Source of the DNA: Bosea sp. ANAM02
GTDB taxonomy: Bacteria; Pseudomonadota; Alphaproteobacteria; Rhizobiales; Beijerinckiaceae
Direction: 5' to 3'
DNA: 64,000 bases
NCBI RefSeq assembly: GCF_011764485.1
Contig: NZ_AP022848.1
Span: 2,694,001-2,758,000 of the forward strand
Below, in pieces: positions 28,982 to 38,674 of the stretch. Position 1 is the stretch's first letter. Every line of letters starts with the position of its first letter. Below the pieces are notes generated by a model. The model saw nothing but the letters and a program-made list of their open reading frames with translations. It had not been told where the DNA came from and ran no database searches. The translations under genes were made by a program, and so were the position numbers.

Positions 28982-29599
28982 TTAGGGACGGGCTGGGGCA
29001 GGCGCAACCGGTGCCGGCGTCGCGGGGCTGCGCGGCTCCTCGGCCGGAGCTTCCGGCGCGGTCTCGGCCGCCGGTTTCTTCAGCAGGTTCTTGATGAAAT
29101 CGGCGTTCACGTCCTGCGGCAGCATGGCGATCAGCGAGCGGCCGGTCTCCTCCAGCATCGGCTTGGCCTTGGCGTCCTTGGCCCAGACCGGCAGCTTCTC
29201 GGCGCCGACCAGCGCGGTGAAGAACAGGTAACCGATCACCGCCAGGAGCAGGCCGCGCGCGGCGCCGAAGACGAAGCCGAGCGTACGGTCGAGCGCGCCG
29301 ATGCGCGAATCCAGCACGAAATCGGAGATGCGGGCCGTGATCAGCGAGACGACGATCAGCGTGCCCAGGAACAGGGCCGCGATCGCGGCGACCAGCGCGA
29401 TCGTGTCCTGCGCCGAGCTTGCCGGGATGTACTGCTTGATGAAGGGCACGAGCTGCGGGTGGAACACCCAGGCGACGGCCGCCGCGGCGACCCAGGAGGC
29501 GATCGCCAGCACTTCGCGCGTGAAGCCGCGCACGGCCGCGAGCAAAGCCGAGATCAGAACCACGCCGATGACGACGAGATCGAGAATGGTGACAGGCAT
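28982..29599 (-). CDS. cvpA: CvpA family membrane protein
   Basis: Inner-membrane protein of 205 residues with four hydrophobic helices in the first 150 residues and a proline/alanine-rich cytoplasmic tail. The family, named for colicin V production, is also linked to envelope stress tolerance; its mechanism is not known. It begins MPVTILDLVVIGVVLISALL, has SRIGALDRTLGFVFGAARG in the middle, and lies just upstream of purF on the same strand, the arrangement seen in many proteobacteria. Confidence 0.92.
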   Translation of the reverse strand: MPVTILDLVVIGVVLISALLAAVRGFTREVLAIASWVAAAAVAWVFHPQLVPFIKQYIPASSAQDTIALVAAIAALFLGTLIVVSLITARISDFVLDSRIGALDRTLGFVFGAARGLLLAVIGYLFFTALVGAEKLPVWAKDAKAKPMLEETGRSLIAMLPQDVNADFIKNLLKKPAAETAPEAPAEEPRSPATPAPVAPAPARP

Positions 29600-29705
29600 G
29601 GGAGGGCCGCTTTGCTATGGTCAGGTGCCGACCGGCCGGAGGCAGGGCGGCCGTTTCGGCTTTGCTATACGCGTTCCCGGCCTCTGCGTCACCCTTTCGG
29701 CGAAG

Positions 29706-31106
29706 TCATTTCACATCTCTGCGAGGTGCGCGCGCGGCGATATCGGCAACGAGTTCCGTGACATGGCCGAAACGCCGCAGGGTGAGCCCGTTGCCGTCGC
29801 CGTGATCGGCGCCGCCGGCCGGCATCAGCGCGGCCTCGAAGCCGAGCTTGGCCGCTTCCCTGAGGCGCGCCGCCGCGACCGCGACCGGCCGAATCGCGCC
29901 GGAGAGCGCGATCTCGCCAAAATAGACCGCTTCCTGCGGCAAGGTCGCGCCGCTCAGCGAGGAGACCAGCGCGGCGGCGACCGCGACATCGGCCGCGGGC
30001 TCGTTGACGCGCAGGCCACCGGCCACATTCAGATAGACGTCATGCTGGCCGAGCCTCAGGCCGCCATGCGTCTCGAGCACGGCGAGCACCATGGCGAGCC
30101 GGCTGTTCTCCCAGCCGACGACGGCGCGCCGCGGCGTGCCGAGCGCGGTCGGGGCGACCAGTGCCTGGATCTCGACGAGGACGGGCCGGGTGCCCTCCAT
30201 GCCCGCGAAGACGGCCGCACCCGGCGCCGGCTGGTCGCGGCCCGCAAGGAAGAGTGCCGAAGGATTGGTCACCTCGGATAGACCCTTGCCGGTCATCTCG
30301 AAGACGCCGATCTCGTCGGTCGCGCCGAAGCGGTTCTTCTGGCCGCGCAGGATGCGGAAGGAATGCGCGCCTTCGCCCTCGAAGGACAGCACGGCATCGA
30401 CCATGTGCTCGACCACGCGCGGGCCGGCGATCTGCCCGTCCTTGGTGACATGGCCGACCAGGATCAGGCAGACGCCGGATGTCTTGGCATAGCGGATCAG
30501 CGCTTGAGCCGAGCCTCGCACCTGCGTCACCGTGCCCGGGGCGCTCTCGACCTCGCCCGACCACATCGTCTGGATCGAGTCGATCACCACGAGGGCAGGG
30601 CGCTCGCCCTGGCCGAGCGTCGCGACGATATCCTCGACATTGGTCTCGGCTGCGAGATCGACCGGCGCCTCGGCCAGCCCCATCCGCTCGGCGCGGAGCC
30701 TGACCTGTCCGGTCGATTCCTCGCCCGAGACATAGACGACGCGCCTGCCCGCCTTGGCGAGCGCCGCGCAGGCCTGCATCAGCAGCGTCGACTTGCCGAT
30801 GCCGGGATCGCCGCCGATCAGCAGAACTGAGCCCGGCACGAAGCCGCCGCCGGTGACGCGATCGAGCTCGCCGATGCCGGAGGCGATGCGCGGCGCATCC
30901 TGCGTCTCGCCTTTCAGCGTCTCCAGCGCGAAGACGCGGCCCCGCGCCCGGCCACCGGAGGAGGGGCGCCCGCCGCCCGGAACGGGCGCGGCCTGCGCAT
31001 CCTCGACCAGCGAGGACCATGTGCCGCAGGCGTCGCACTTGCCCTGCCAGCGGTGATAGACCGCGCCGCAGGCCTGGCAGTGATAGGTCGGTCTGCGCTT
31101 GGCCAT
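29706..31106 (-). CDS. radA: DNA repair protein RadA
   Basis: RecA-like hexameric ATPase that drives branch migration in recombination and repair. The product is 466 residues. The N-terminal zinc finger is CQACGAVYHRWQGKCDACG, the Walker A is GGDPGIGKSTL, and the RadA-specific KNRFG motif is in RGQKNRFGATDEIG. A Lon-like C-terminal domain follows. Its start overlaps the alr stop region (31106), so the pair is co-transcribed. Confidence 0.96.
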   Translation of the reverse strand: MAKRRPTYHCQACGAVYHRWQGKCDACGTWSSLVEDAQAAPVPGGGRPSSGGRARGRVFALETLKGETQDAPRIASGIGELDRVTGGGFVPGSVLLIGGDPGIGKSTLLMQACAALAKAGRRVVYVSGEESTGQVRLRAERMGLAEAPVDLAAETNVEDIVATLGQGERPALVVIDSIQTMWSGEVESAPGTVTQVRGSAQALIRYAKTSGVCLILVGHVTKDGQIAGPRVVEHMVDAVLSFEGEGAHSFRILRGQKNRFGATDEIGVFEMTGKGLSEVTNPSALFLAGRDQPAPGAAVFAGMEGTRPVLVEIQALVAPTALGTPRRAVVGWENSRLAMVLAVLETHGGLRLGQHDVYLNVAGGLRVNEPAADVAVAAALVSSLSGATLPQEAVYFGEIALSGAIRPVAVAAARLREAAKLGFEAALMPAGGADHGDGNGLTLRRFGHVTELVADIAARAPRRDVK

Positions 31107-32233
31107 CAGCCGCCGATATAACGTCGGTGATAGCGGCGGCCGAGGCTGGTCAGGATCTCGTAGCCGATCGTCTTGGCGCCGCCGCCGACGGTCTCAAGGT
31201 CGAGCGGCCCGCCGATCAGCGTGACGCTTCCACCGCGCTTGGCGGCGTCGGCCGGGGCATCGGTCACGTCGATGATGATCAGGTCCATCGAGACCGTGCC
31301 GACGAAGGGGCAGGAGACGCCGCCGACCAGCACCGATCCGCCCGTCGAGCTATCCGTCCAGCTTCCGTTGCGCGGATAGCCGTCGGCATAGCCGAGGCAG
31401 ATCGTGGCGAGCTTGCGCTTGCCCTTGGCGGTCCAGCGCCCGTTATAGCCGACCTGCGTGCCGTCCTCGACCTCGCGGGTCTGTATGATCGTCGCCTCCA
31501 GCCCGACGACCGGCTTCATCGGGTTCGGCTGGCCGGGCGTCGGATTGCCGCCATAGAGCGCATAGCCCGGCCGGGTGAGCTGGTAGGACGGGCAACCCTT
31601 GAGGAAATGCCCGGACGAGTTCTTCAGCGAGGCCGGCACCTCGGGCAGCGCCGCGGCGATCTCGGCGAAGGCGGCGATCTGGCGGGCATTGGCCGGGTCC
31701 GCCTCGTCCTCGGAGGAGGCGAAATGGCTCATCACCAGCTCGATTCCCGCTGCCGCGATCACGCCCGAGCGCTCGCGGGCGAGGTTCAGGCCTTCGCCGG
31801 GCCAGAGGCCGAGCCGGTTCATCGCCGTGTCGACATGCAAAGCCGCCGGCCGGACCTGCGCGCCGGTCTGCCGGAACGAGGCCCATTCCAGCAATTCCTC
31901 ATGTGAGCCCAGCACCGGCGACAGGCCATGCGCCGCGAAGGTCTCGGCCGCACCGGGGAGCAAGCCGTTCAGCACATAGATCGTCGCATCGGGCGCGACC
32001 TTGCGGGCGCGGATCGCCTCCGAGACATGCGCGACGAAGAAGCTCCTGCAGCCGGCTTTCGCCAGTGCCGTGACGGCGGGCTCGATGCCGATGCCATAGG
32101 CGTCCGCCTTGACCACGGCCCCGGCCTCGGTGCCGGCGCGCTTGCCGAGCAGGCGCCAGTTCGAGACCAGCGCGTCGAGATCGATGGTGAGGGTCGCGCC
32201 GAAGGCGGCATCAGGCAGGTCGGCAGGCATCAT
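31106..32233 (-). CDS. alr: Alanine racemase
   Basis: PLP-dependent enzyme making D-alanine for peptidoglycan. The product is 375 residues. The PLP lysine lies in VVKADAYGIG (about residue 42), and the C-terminal half contains QVGYNGRWTAKGKRKLATI with the catalytic tyrosine, followed by GYADGYPR. Two adjacent ATGs can start it (32233 or 32230); the first overlaps the dnaB stop in ATGA, suggesting coupled translation. Confidence 0.95.
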   Translation of the reverse strand: MMPADLPDAAFGATLTIDLDALVSNWRLLGKRAGTEAGAVVKADAYGIGIEPAVTALAKAGCRSFFVAHVSEAIRARKVAPDATIYVLNGLLPGAAETFAAHGLSPVLGSHEELLEWASFRQTGAQVRPAALHVDTAMNRLGLWPGEGLNLARERSGVIAAAGIELVMSHFASSEDEADPANARQIAAFAEIAAALPEVPASLKNSSGHFLKGCPSYQLTRPGYALYGGNPTPGQPNPMKPVVGLEATIIQTREVEDGTQVGYNGRWTAKGKRKLATICLGYADGYPRNGSWTDSSTGGSVLVGGVSCPFVGTVSMDLIIIDVTDAPADAAKRGGSVTLIGGPLDLETVGGGAKTIGYEILTSLGRRYHRRYIGG

Positions 32234-33717
32234 TCACGGTCCGGAAGGCGCAACTCGTCGGCGCGGTCGGAGAAGCGTGTCACATCCGCGTCGAACTGCA
32301 AGGCCACGGCGCCGGTCGGGCCGTGGCGCTGCTTGCCGATGATCAGTTCGGCGACGCCGTGCATCGCCTCCATCTCGATCTGCCACTTGTTGTGCTCTTC
32401 GGTGCCGGGGCGCGGCTCCTTGCCCTTGAGGTAGTACTCCTCGCGGTAGACGAACATCACGACGTCGGCGTCCTGCTCGATCGAGCCGGATTCGCGCAGG
32501 TCCGAGAGCTGCGGGCGCTTGTCGTCGCGATTCTCGACCTGGCGCGAGAGCTGCGAGAGCGCGATGATCGGGACGTTGAGCTCCTTGGCCAGCGCCTTCA
32601 GGCTGGTCGTGATCTCGGTCAGCTCCTGCACGCGGTTCTGGCCGTTCTTGGACGATCCGGAGAGCAGTTGCAGGTAGTCGATGAACAGGACGTCGAGCCC
32701 CTTCTGGCGCTTCAGGCGCCGGGCCCGCGCCATCAACTGCGCGATCGAGATGCCGCCGGTCTGGTCGATATAGAGCGGCAGCTTCTCGATCTGGGCGGCG
32801 ACATCGGTCAAGCGGGCGAAGTCGCCCTCGGTGATGCGGCCCTGCCGGATCTTGTAGGAGGAGATGCCCGATTGCTCGGCGACGATACGGGTCGCGAGCT
32901 GGTCGGCCGACATTTCCAGCGAGAAGAAGCCGACGATGCCGCCATCCACGCTCTTGATCGTGCCGTCCTCCTGACGCTCGCCGCGCCAGGCTTTTGCGAT
33001 GTTGAAGGCGATATTGGTCGCAAGCGAGGTCTTGCCCATGGCGGGGCGCCCGGCGAGCACGAGCAGGTCCGAGCGCTGCAGGCCGCCCATGCGCTGGTCG
33101 ACGTCGCGCAGGCCGGTCGAGATTCCGGAGAGGCCGCCGGCGCGCTGGTAGGCGCTCGCCGCCATGTCGATGGCGAGGCGCAGCGCCCCGTCGAATTTCT
33201 GGAAGCCGCCCTCGTAACGGCCCTTTTCGGCGAGCTCGTAGAGCCGGCGCTCGGCATCCTCGATCTGCTCGCGCGGCGCCATCTCGACCGGCGCGTCATA
33301 GGCGACGTTGACGAGATCCTCGCCGACGCCGATCAACTGGCGGCGCACCGCGAGGTCGTAGATCGTGCGGCCGTAATCGGCGGCGTTGATCACGGTCGTC
33401 GCCTCCGCCGCGAGGCGGGCGAGATACTGGCTCGGCGTGATCTCGCCGAGATCGATGTCGTTGACGAAGGTCTTGAGCGTGATCGGCGTCGCGATCTTGC
33501 CGGCGCGGATCATGCTCGCCACCAGCTCGTAGACGCGCTGGTGGACCGGCTCGAAGAAATGCTCCGGCAGCAGGAAGTCGGAGACGCGGTAGAACGCGTC
33601 GTTATTGACCAGGATCGCGCCCAATAGCGCCTGCTCCGCCTCGATATTGTGAGGCTGGACGCGGAATTCCGCCTCGCGGTTGTCGAGGCGGGCGACGAGG
33701 GCTGTAGCGGTGGCCAT
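32230..33717 (-). CDS. dnaB: Replicative DNA helicase DnaB
   Basis: Hexameric helicase that unwinds the replication fork. The product is 495 residues. The N-terminal primase-interacting domain begins near VQPHNIEAEQALLGAILV; the RecA-like domain has the Walker A GRPAMGKTSL and the Walker B-like DVLFIDYLQLLSG, with SQLSRQVENRDDKRP following. The ATG is at 33717. The 160-bp stretch upstream, after the rplI terminator, should hold its promoter, although I see no strong sigma-70 match. Confidence 0.97.
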   Translation of the reverse strand: MATATALVARLDNREAEFRVQPHNIEAEQALLGAILVNNDAFYRVSDFLLPEHFFEPVHQRVYELVASMIRAGKIATPITLKTFVNDIDLGEITPSQYLARLAAEATTVINAADYGRTIYDLAVRRQLIGVGEDLVNVAYDAPVEMAPREQIEDAERRLYELAEKGRYEGGFQKFDGALRLAIDMAASAYQRAGGLSGISTGLRDVDQRMGGLQRSDLLVLAGRPAMGKTSLATNIAFNIAKAWRGERQEDGTIKSVDGGIVGFFSLEMSADQLATRIVAEQSGISSYKIRQGRITEGDFARLTDVAAQIEKLPLYIDQTGGISIAQLMARARRLKRQKGLDVLFIDYLQLLSGSSKNGQNRVQELTEITTSLKALAKELNVPIIALSQLSRQVENRDDKRPQLSDLRESGSIEQDADVVMFVYREEYYLKGKEPRPGTEEHNKWQIEMEAMHGVAELIIGKQRHGPTGAVALQFDADVTRFSDRADELRLPDRE

Positions 33718-33880
33718 GGCCGTCCCGATAAATCAATGCTGGGTGAATTCAAGCCGACAATCAGCCGCGCAGGCCTGCGGCTTGGCGAGGCTGAGTCGGG
33801 CAGGGATTTACCTTAACATTCTGACAATCGGTGCCAGCAGGCTCCGGTTCCATCCACGCCTTTGCACAGGCCCTGAAATG

Positions 33881-33907
33881 AAAAAGGCGCCGTGTTGCCA
33901 CGGCGCC
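33881..33907 (-). terminator. Intrinsic terminator after rplI
   Basis: Stem GGCGCCGTG (33886-33894) against CACGGCGCC (33899-33907) with loop TTGC. On the minus strand it is followed by TTTTT (33885-33881). It lies 29 bases after the rplI stop and ends the rpsF-rpsR-DUF2232-rplI operon, separating it from dnaB. Confidence 0.85.
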
Positions 33908-33935
33908 CTTGACTCGATTCGGCAGCTTGCCGGGC

Positions 33936-34499
33936 TCAGAGCTCGACGTCGCCGGCCTCGGCCAGCGCCGCACCGACCTCGAGGCCGAGATCGTCGAGAT
34001 CGAACTCCTCGCGGGCCGTGACGTTCTCGCCGGCGGCCTGGCGCTCGGCCTCTTCAGCCGAACGGGCGACGTTGACGGTGATGGTGACCGAGACTTCCGG
34101 ATGCAGCACGACCGGGACGGTGTGCAGGCCGAGCGTCTTGATCGGGGTGTTCAGCGTCACCTGGCCGCGCGAGACGTTGAAGCCGTCCTTGGTCAGGGCC
34201 TCGGCGATGTCGCGGGTCGAGACCGAACCGTAGAGCACGCCGGATTCGCCCGACTGGCGCAGGATGGTGACGCTCTGGCCGTTCAGGCGCTCGGCGACGG
34301 CATCGGCCTCGGACTTCAGCTCGAGGTTGCGGGTCTCGAGCTCGAGCTTCTGGCTCTCGAAGCGCTTCTTGTTGTCCTCGGTGGCGCGCAGGGCCTTGCC
34401 GCGGGCGAGCAGGTAGTTGCGGCCGAAGCCGTCGCGAACCTTCACGATGTCGCCCATCTGGCCAAGCTTGGCGACGCGCTCGAGCAGGATCACTTCCAT
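33936..34499 (-). CDS. rplI: 50S ribosomal protein L9
   Basis: Large-subunit protein bL9 of 187 residues. It begins [20 protein letters not shown] and continues [17 protein letters not shown], the family signature. A long helix links it to the C-terminal domain. The last 30 or so residues, rich in glutamate, aspartate and alanine, extend beyond the E. coli protein, as in other Rhizobiales. A clear SD site (AAGGAG) precedes the ATG. Confidence 0.97.
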   Translation of the reverse strand: MEVILLERVAKLGQMGDIVKVRDGFGRNYLLARGKALRATEDNKKRFESQKLELETRNLELKSEADAVAERLNGQSVTILRQSGESGVLYGSVSTRDIAEALTKDGFNVSRGQVTLNTPIKTLGLHTVPVVLHPEVSVTITVNVARSAEEAERQAAGENVTAREEFDLDDLGLEVGAALAEAGDVEL

Positions 34500-34534
34500 T
34501 TGTCTTCTCCTTGTTTTGTCTTGAGACGAGGTTG

Positions 34535-35482
34535 TCAGGAACGGTTAGGCGGAGGCGGCGGCGCGGCCCGCTTGCGCAGGCCGAGCAGCGTGTCGATGAC
34601 GCCGGCGATCGCGAGCAGCGGCGTCAGCACGGCCTGCATCACGACGAGGGCGACATAGATCGAGATCAGCATCGGCAGCCGCCAGGGCTTGCCGCGCGAG
34701 ATGTCGTGCAGCGTGGCGAGCCCGCTGAACATGAAGGCGGCGAGCAGCGCACCGGCGAAGGCCATGGCGGCGACGCCGGTGAAGCCGCCCGTCGTCGCGA
34801 CGAAGGCGGCCGCGATCAGCAGCAGCAGCGCCTGGCGCGGCAGCGTCGTCGACGGGATGAAGGGCCAGGGGCGCGGCAGCCGGTCGGACATCTTCACGGT
34901 GCGCGCCGCGAGCCAGAGATTGGCGGTGATGGTCGTGACGAAGGAGGCGCCGATGCCGAGCGGCACGGCCGGTGCCAGGCTCAGCGCCAGCTCCTTGACC
35001 TGGACGTCGCCGGGCAGGGCGATCAGCTTGCCGCGCACCATCTCGTTCAGCAGGTTCTCGATCATGCGCGCGATCACCGAGCGATAGGCCTCGTAATCGG
35101 TGGTCATCACCAGCGCGCTGCCGACGGTCGCGAGCGCGGCGGTGGCGGCGATCCAGAGCAGCAGGTTGCCGAGCGGATACCACTCGACCTGCCCGTTCGT
35201 GTCGGCGCGGGCCAGCAGCGCGAGATAGGCGATCCACCAGGCCGGCAAGGCGATGATCAGGGCGAAGGCGATGCCGCCGGTCGGGGCAAGCGCGATGGCG
35301 ACGGCGAGCGCGCCGGCCGCCGTGGCGAATAGCCCGGAGCGGTGGTTCCAGCCCAAAGATGCGATGAAGATCGGGAGAGGGGCGGCCGAATACAGCAGCG
35401 CGGCCAGCGGCGATCCGGTGATCACCACTGAGAAGAGCAGGGCCGAAACGAGGCCCGCGCCGATGCCGACAATCGGAATCAT
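34535..35482 (-). CDS. DUF2232 family membrane protein
   Basis: A 315-residue polytopic membrane protein with about eight hydrophobic helices. It matches the DUF2232 family found between rpsR and rplI in alphaproteobacteria; the family is distantly related to YybS of Firmicutes, and its function is unknown. I chose the ATG at 35482 ([17 protein letters not shown]) because the frame upstream of it (to 35632) is basic, proline-rich and not membrane-like. It ends in a proline run just before the stop. Confidence 0.85.
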   Translation of the reverse strand: MIPIVGIGAGLVSALLFSVVITGSPLAALLYSAAPLPIFIASLGWNHRSGLFATAAGALAVAIALAPTGGIAFALIIALPAWWIAYLALLARADTNGQVEWYPLGNLLLWIAATAALATVGSALVMTTDYEAYRSVIARMIENLLNEMVRGKLIALPGDVQVKELALSLAPAVPLGIGASFVTTITANLWLAARTVKMSDRLPRPWPFIPSTTLPRQALLLLIAAAFVATTGGFTGVAAMAFAGALLAAFMFSGLATLHDISRGKPWRLPMLISIYVALVVMQAVLTPLLAIAGVIDTLLGLRKRAAPPPPPNRS

Positions 35483-35661
35483 GCTTCCGTCCTGCTGTCC
35501 CGCTGCTCGCAAGCCCATTGGCTCGGCAGGGTGAGAGGCCCTTGGCCTCAACGAACCCGATGGAGTTTCACCGCCGGGCGACTGGTTGATCTTGAAAGCG
35601 AGAACCGGAGGCGCGGGAAGCGCCTCCGGCAATTGTCAGTATCCGGATCCGGATGAACGGA

Positions 35662-35907
35662 TCAGCGGATGACGTAGGGCAGCAGGCCGAGGAAGCGGGC
35701 GCGCTTGATCGCCTGGGCGAGCTCGCGCTGCTTCTTGGCGGAAACCGCCGTGATGCGGGACGGAACGATCTTGCCGCGCTCGGAGATGTAGCGCGATAGC
35801 AGACGCACGTCCTTGTAGTCGATCTTCGGGGCGCCTTCGCCCGAGAACGGGCAGGACTTGCGGCGGCGGAAGAAGGGGCGGCGGGCGCCGGCGGATGCAG
35901 TCGACAT
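35662..35907 (-). CDS. rpsR: 30S ribosomal protein S18
   Basis: Small-subunit protein bS18, 81 residues, which binds next to S6 on the platform. Signatures are [15 protein letters not shown] near the N-terminus and [19 protein letters not shown], then [13 protein letters not shown] at the end. The start is two bases after the rpsF stop. Confidence 0.97.
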   Translation of the reverse strand: MSTASAGARRPFFRRRKSCPFSGEGAPKIDYKDVRLLSRYISERGKIVPSRITAVSAKKQRELAQAIKRARFLGLLPYVIR

Positions 35908-35909
35908 TC

Positions 35910-36341
35910 TCAGGCCTCCGCTTCGGCGGTTTCGGTCGCTTCGTCTTCACGACGCGGACGGTCACGGCGCGGGCCGCGGTCGAAACGGTCGCCGCCACGC
36001 TCCGGACGGTCCTCGCGGTCACGCTTCTGCAGCATGGCCGACGGACCTTCCTCGAGCTCGTCGACCTTGATGGTCATGAAGCGCAGGATGTCTTCGTTGA
36101 TGCGCATCTGGCGCTCCATCTCCAGCACGGCGGCGGAGGGAGCCTCGATGTTCAGCAGCGTGTAATGCGCCTTGCGGTTCTTCTTGATGCGATAGCCGAG
36201 GGACTTGACGCCCCAGTACTCGACCTTGCGAATGGCGCCGCCATTCGTTTCGATCACGCCCTTGAACTGCTCGACGAGGGCTTCGACCTGCTGCGCGCTG
36301 ACATCCTGCCGCGCGAGCAGCACATGCTCGTACAATGCCAT
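35910..36341 (-). CDS. rpsF: 30S ribosomal protein S6
   Basis: Small-subunit protein bS6, 143 residues, heterodimer partner of S18. It starts [19 protein letters not shown] and carries [20 protein letters not shown]. The C-terminal 40 residues are a charged tail (arginine/aspartate repeats, then an acidic end) of the kind seen in this order. I chose the ATG at 36341, although the frame stays open to 36593, because it matches the family start. Confidence 0.96.
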   Translation of the reverse strand: MALYEHVLLARQDVSAQQVEALVEQFKGVIETNGGAIRKVEYWGVKSLGYRIKKNRKAHYTLLNIEAPSAAVLEMERQMRINEDILRFMTIKVDELEEGPSAMLQKRDREDRPERGGDRFDRGPRRDRPRREDEATETAEAEA

Positions 36342-36519
36342 ATGTGGCCTTCCTTGTTTCACCCTGCTTCGCCCGGCGCGGAGCCCTCCGAGCCCTGGAT
36401 AAGGCCCGACAGGTTTCATTCGAAGGCGGAGACACGGGATGACGGTTCCGGGGAACCTGCGCGCTCCCTTGCGGGCGAGCGCCATCCGTTCAGCCTCCGG
36501 CCGAACCAGCAGGAGGCGG

Positions 36520-36548
36520 TCGTTACAGTGTCCGGCGCGCCATGGCAA
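36520..36548 (-). promoter_or_regulatory. Candidate promoter of the rpsF operon
   Basis: On the minus strand TTGCCA (36548-36543) and TAACGA (36525-36520) are separated by exactly 17 bases. Transcription starting about 7 bases on would give a 170-base leader before rpsF, long enough for an autoregulatory S6:S18-type leader structure; I did not confirm such a structure. Confidence 0.45.
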
Positions 36549-36596
36549 CCGGAATTTGCGACTGCAGCCTATGCCGATTGCATGCAGAAACACGTC

Positions 36597-36629
36597 GTCA
36601 TTCCGGGCTTGACCCGGAATCCATTGTCA
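36597..36629. repeat. Partial palindromic repeat, class R6
   Basis: GTCATTCCGGGCTTGACCC followed by GGAATCCATTGTC. This matches the left half of the full R6 copy at 57959-58052; the right half is missing and an R3 element begins 30 bases later. Confidence 0.6.
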
Positions 36630-36659
36630 GGCGCAACTGTTGACGCTTGCCACACGATT

Positions 36660-36789
36660 GTCATTCCGGGGCTTCGCGGAGCGAAGAACCCGGAACCCAC
36701 GACCGGGTGAGCCGCTCATGATGCGACATTGGACGTTCTGCCCAGTCGTGGGTTCCGGGTTCGCGCCGAAGCCGCGCCCCGGAATGACA
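36660..36789. repeat. Intergenic palindromic repeat, class R3
   Basis: About 130 bp upstream of fabD. Arms are GTCATTCCGGGGCTTCGCGG and CGCGCCCCGGAATGAC; inner arms CCCGGAACCCACGAC and GTCGTGGGTTCCGGG also pair. The near-copy is 61724-61852, which also shares GACCGGGTGAGCCGC in the centre. Confidence 0.8.
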
Positions 36790-36937
36790 AGCCGTGGTTC
36801 CGACCGAAAATCAGCCTGCCTTGAGCCGCTGGGGAGCGGAAATTTCCGGTTCCGCGCTTGACTTGGCGGCGGAAGCGATGTGACAGCCGCGTCATATAAG
36901 ACGAATGACTGATAATGAAGACCGGGACATTCACAGC

Positions 36938-37882
36938 ATGACGACGGCGTTCATCTTTCCGGGCCAGGGTTCGCAGGCGGTCGGCATGGGCAAGAGCCTG
37001 GCCGACAACTTCCCCGTCGCGAAGTCGGTCTTCGACGAAGTTGATGCGGCGCTGTCGCAGAAGCTCTCGGCCGTGATGTGGGAAGGCCCTGCCGAGGAGC
37101 TGACGCTGACCGCCAATGCCCAGCCGGCCCTGATGGCGGTCAGCCTGGCGGTCGTGCGCGTGCTCGAAAGCGAGGCCGGGCTCGACCTGAAGCGCGACGC
37201 CGCCTTCGTCGCCGGCCATTCGCTCGGCGAGTATTCGGCGCTCGCCGCCGCCGGCACCTTCTCGATCAGCGATGCCGCCCGCCTGCTGCGCATCCGCGGC
37301 GATGCCATGCAGAAGGCCGTTCCGGCGGGGCAGGGCGCGATGGCGGCGCTTCTCGGCGCCGAGCTCGATCTCGCCCGCGAGATCGCCGCGGCCGCGGCTG
37401 AGGGCGAAGTCTGCGAAGCCGCCAACGACAATGGCGGCGGCCAGGTCGTGCTCTCCGGCGCCAAGGCCGCGATCGAGCGTGCCATTGCCCTGGCCGGCGA
37501 GCGCGGCGTCAAGCGCGCCATGCTGCTGCCGGTTTCCGCGCCTTTCCACTGCGCCCTGATGCAGCCGGCCGCCGACGCGATGCGCGATGCGCTCGCCAAG
37601 GTCGCGATGCAGGCGCCGGTCGTGCCGGTCGTCGCCAATGTCGGTGCCGCGCCGCTGAGCGATGCCGATGCGATCCGGGCTTCGCTGATCGCGCAGGTCA
37701 CCGGAACGGTGCGCTGGCGCGAATGCGTGCAGGCGATGGCCGCCGCCGGCGTCACCGATTTTGTCGAGCTCGGCAGCGGCAAGGTGCTGGCCGGTCTCGT
37801 CAAGCGCATCGCCGCGGGCGCCGCTCCGGTCTCGATCGGCACGGCGGACGACATCGCGGCCTATAAGGCCCGTAAAGGATAA
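36938..37882 (+). CDS. fabD: Malonyl-CoA:ACP transacylase
   Basis: Loads malonyl groups from CoA onto acyl carrier protein for fatty-acid synthesis. The product is 314 residues. It begins with FIFPGQGSQAVGMG; the nucleophile S95 is in GHSLGEYSAL and the catalytic histidine H204 is in FHCALMQP. I chose the ATG at 36938 (MTTAFIFPGQGSQ), the family-typical start; the in-frame ATG at 36905 would add eleven charged residues. It opens the fabD-fabG-acpP-fabF-mltG cluster. Confidence 0.95.
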   Translation: MTTAFIFPGQGSQAVGMGKSLADNFPVAKSVFDEVDAALSQKLSAVMWEGPAEELTLTANAQPALMAVSLAVVRVLESEAGLDLKRDAAFVAGHSLGEYSALAAAGTFSISDAARLLRIRGDAMQKAVPAGQGAMAALLGAELDLAREIAAAAAEGEVCEAANDNGGGQVVLSGAKAAIERAIALAGERGVKRAMLLPVSAPFHCALMQPAADAMRDALAKVAMQAPVVPVVANVGAAPLSDADAIRASLIAQVTGTVRWRECVQAMAAAGVTDFVELGSGKVLAGLVKRIAAGAAPVSIGTADDIAAYKARKG

Positions 37883-37936
37883 GCGCAGAACCCAGGATGG
37901 GCTGCAGCGGCAGGATGCCGAAAAAGGGGAGCGAAC

Positions 37937-38674
37937 ATGTTTGATCTGACCGGCCGCAAGGCCCTGGTCACCGGCGCGACCGGCGGCCTCGGCGGCGCCA
38001 TCGCCCGGACGCTGCATGCGCAGGGTGCCAGCGTCGCCATTTCCGGGACGCGGGCCGATGCGCTTGAGGCCCTGGCGGCCGAACTCGGCGAGCGCGTCGT
38101 GGTCGCGCCCTGCAATCTCTCCGACAAGGATTCGGTCGAGGCGCTGGTGCCGAGCGCCGAGGAGAAGCTCGGCGGGCTCGACATTCTCGTCAACAATGCC
38201 GGCATCACCCGCGACAACCTGTTCATGCGCCTCAAGGACGAGGATTGGGACAGCGTGCTCGCGGTCAACCTGACGGCGGCCTTCCGCCTGTCGCGTGCGG
38301 CCGTGAAATCGATGATGCGCCGCCGCTACGGCCGAATCGTCGCGATCGGCTCCGTCGTCGGCACCACCGGCAATCCCGGCCAGGGCAATTATGCTGCCGC
38401 CAAGGCCGGCCTGATCGGCATGTCGAAGGCGCTCGCCGCCGAGGTCGCCAGCCGCAACATCACCGTTAACGTGGTCGCGCCGGGCTTCATCGAGTCGCCG
38501 ATGACGCAATCGCTCAACGACAAGCAGCGCGAGGGCATTCTCGCCGGCGTGCCGATGGGGCGTCTCGGCGAGGGGGCCGACGTGGCCGCCGCCGTGGCCT
38601 TCCTTGCCAGCGCCGAAGCTGGATACGTGACCGGCCAGACCCTGCACGTCAACGGCGGAATGGCAATGATCTAG
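37937..38674 (+). CDS. fabG: 3-oxoacyl-ACP reductase
   Basis: NADPH-dependent SDR that reduces 3-oxoacyl-ACP in each elongation cycle. The product is 245 residues. It has the cofactor motif TGATGGLGGAIA, the segment NNAGITRDNLFMRLKDEDWD typical of FabG, and the catalytic Y152 and K156 in NYAAAKAGL. The position between fabD and acpP confirms FabG over other SDRs. An AAAGGGGAG site precedes the ATG. Confidence 0.96.
   Translation: MFDLTGRKALVTGATGGLGGAIARTLHAQGASVAISGTRADALEALAAELGERVVVAPCNLSDKDSVEALVPSAEEKLGGLDILVNNAGITRDNLFMRLKDEDWDSVLAVNLTAAFRLSRAAVKSMMRRRYGRIVAIGSVVGTTGNPGQGNYAAAKAGLIGMSKALAAEVASRNITVNVVAPGFIESPMTQSLNDKQREGILAGVPMGRLGEGADVAAAVAFLASAEAGYVTGQTLHVNGGMAMI

Larger units (their letters stand above)
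36342..36937. other. Divergent rpsF-fabD intergenic region, about 600 bp
   Basis: No gene is supported here. From left to right it holds the long rpsF leader (36342-36513), a candidate rpsF promoter (36520-36548), a half R6 repeat (36597-36629), an R3 repeat (36660-36789) and the fabD upstream region. In the last part a TTGACT sequence (36858-36863) and TATAAG (36895-36900) occur but at the wrong spacing to form one promoter. Confidence 0.6.

Noticed and set aside
36858..36900. TTGACT ... TATAAG as the fabD promoter
   Set aside because: The two hexamers are 31 bases apart, so they cannot form one sigma-70 promoter.
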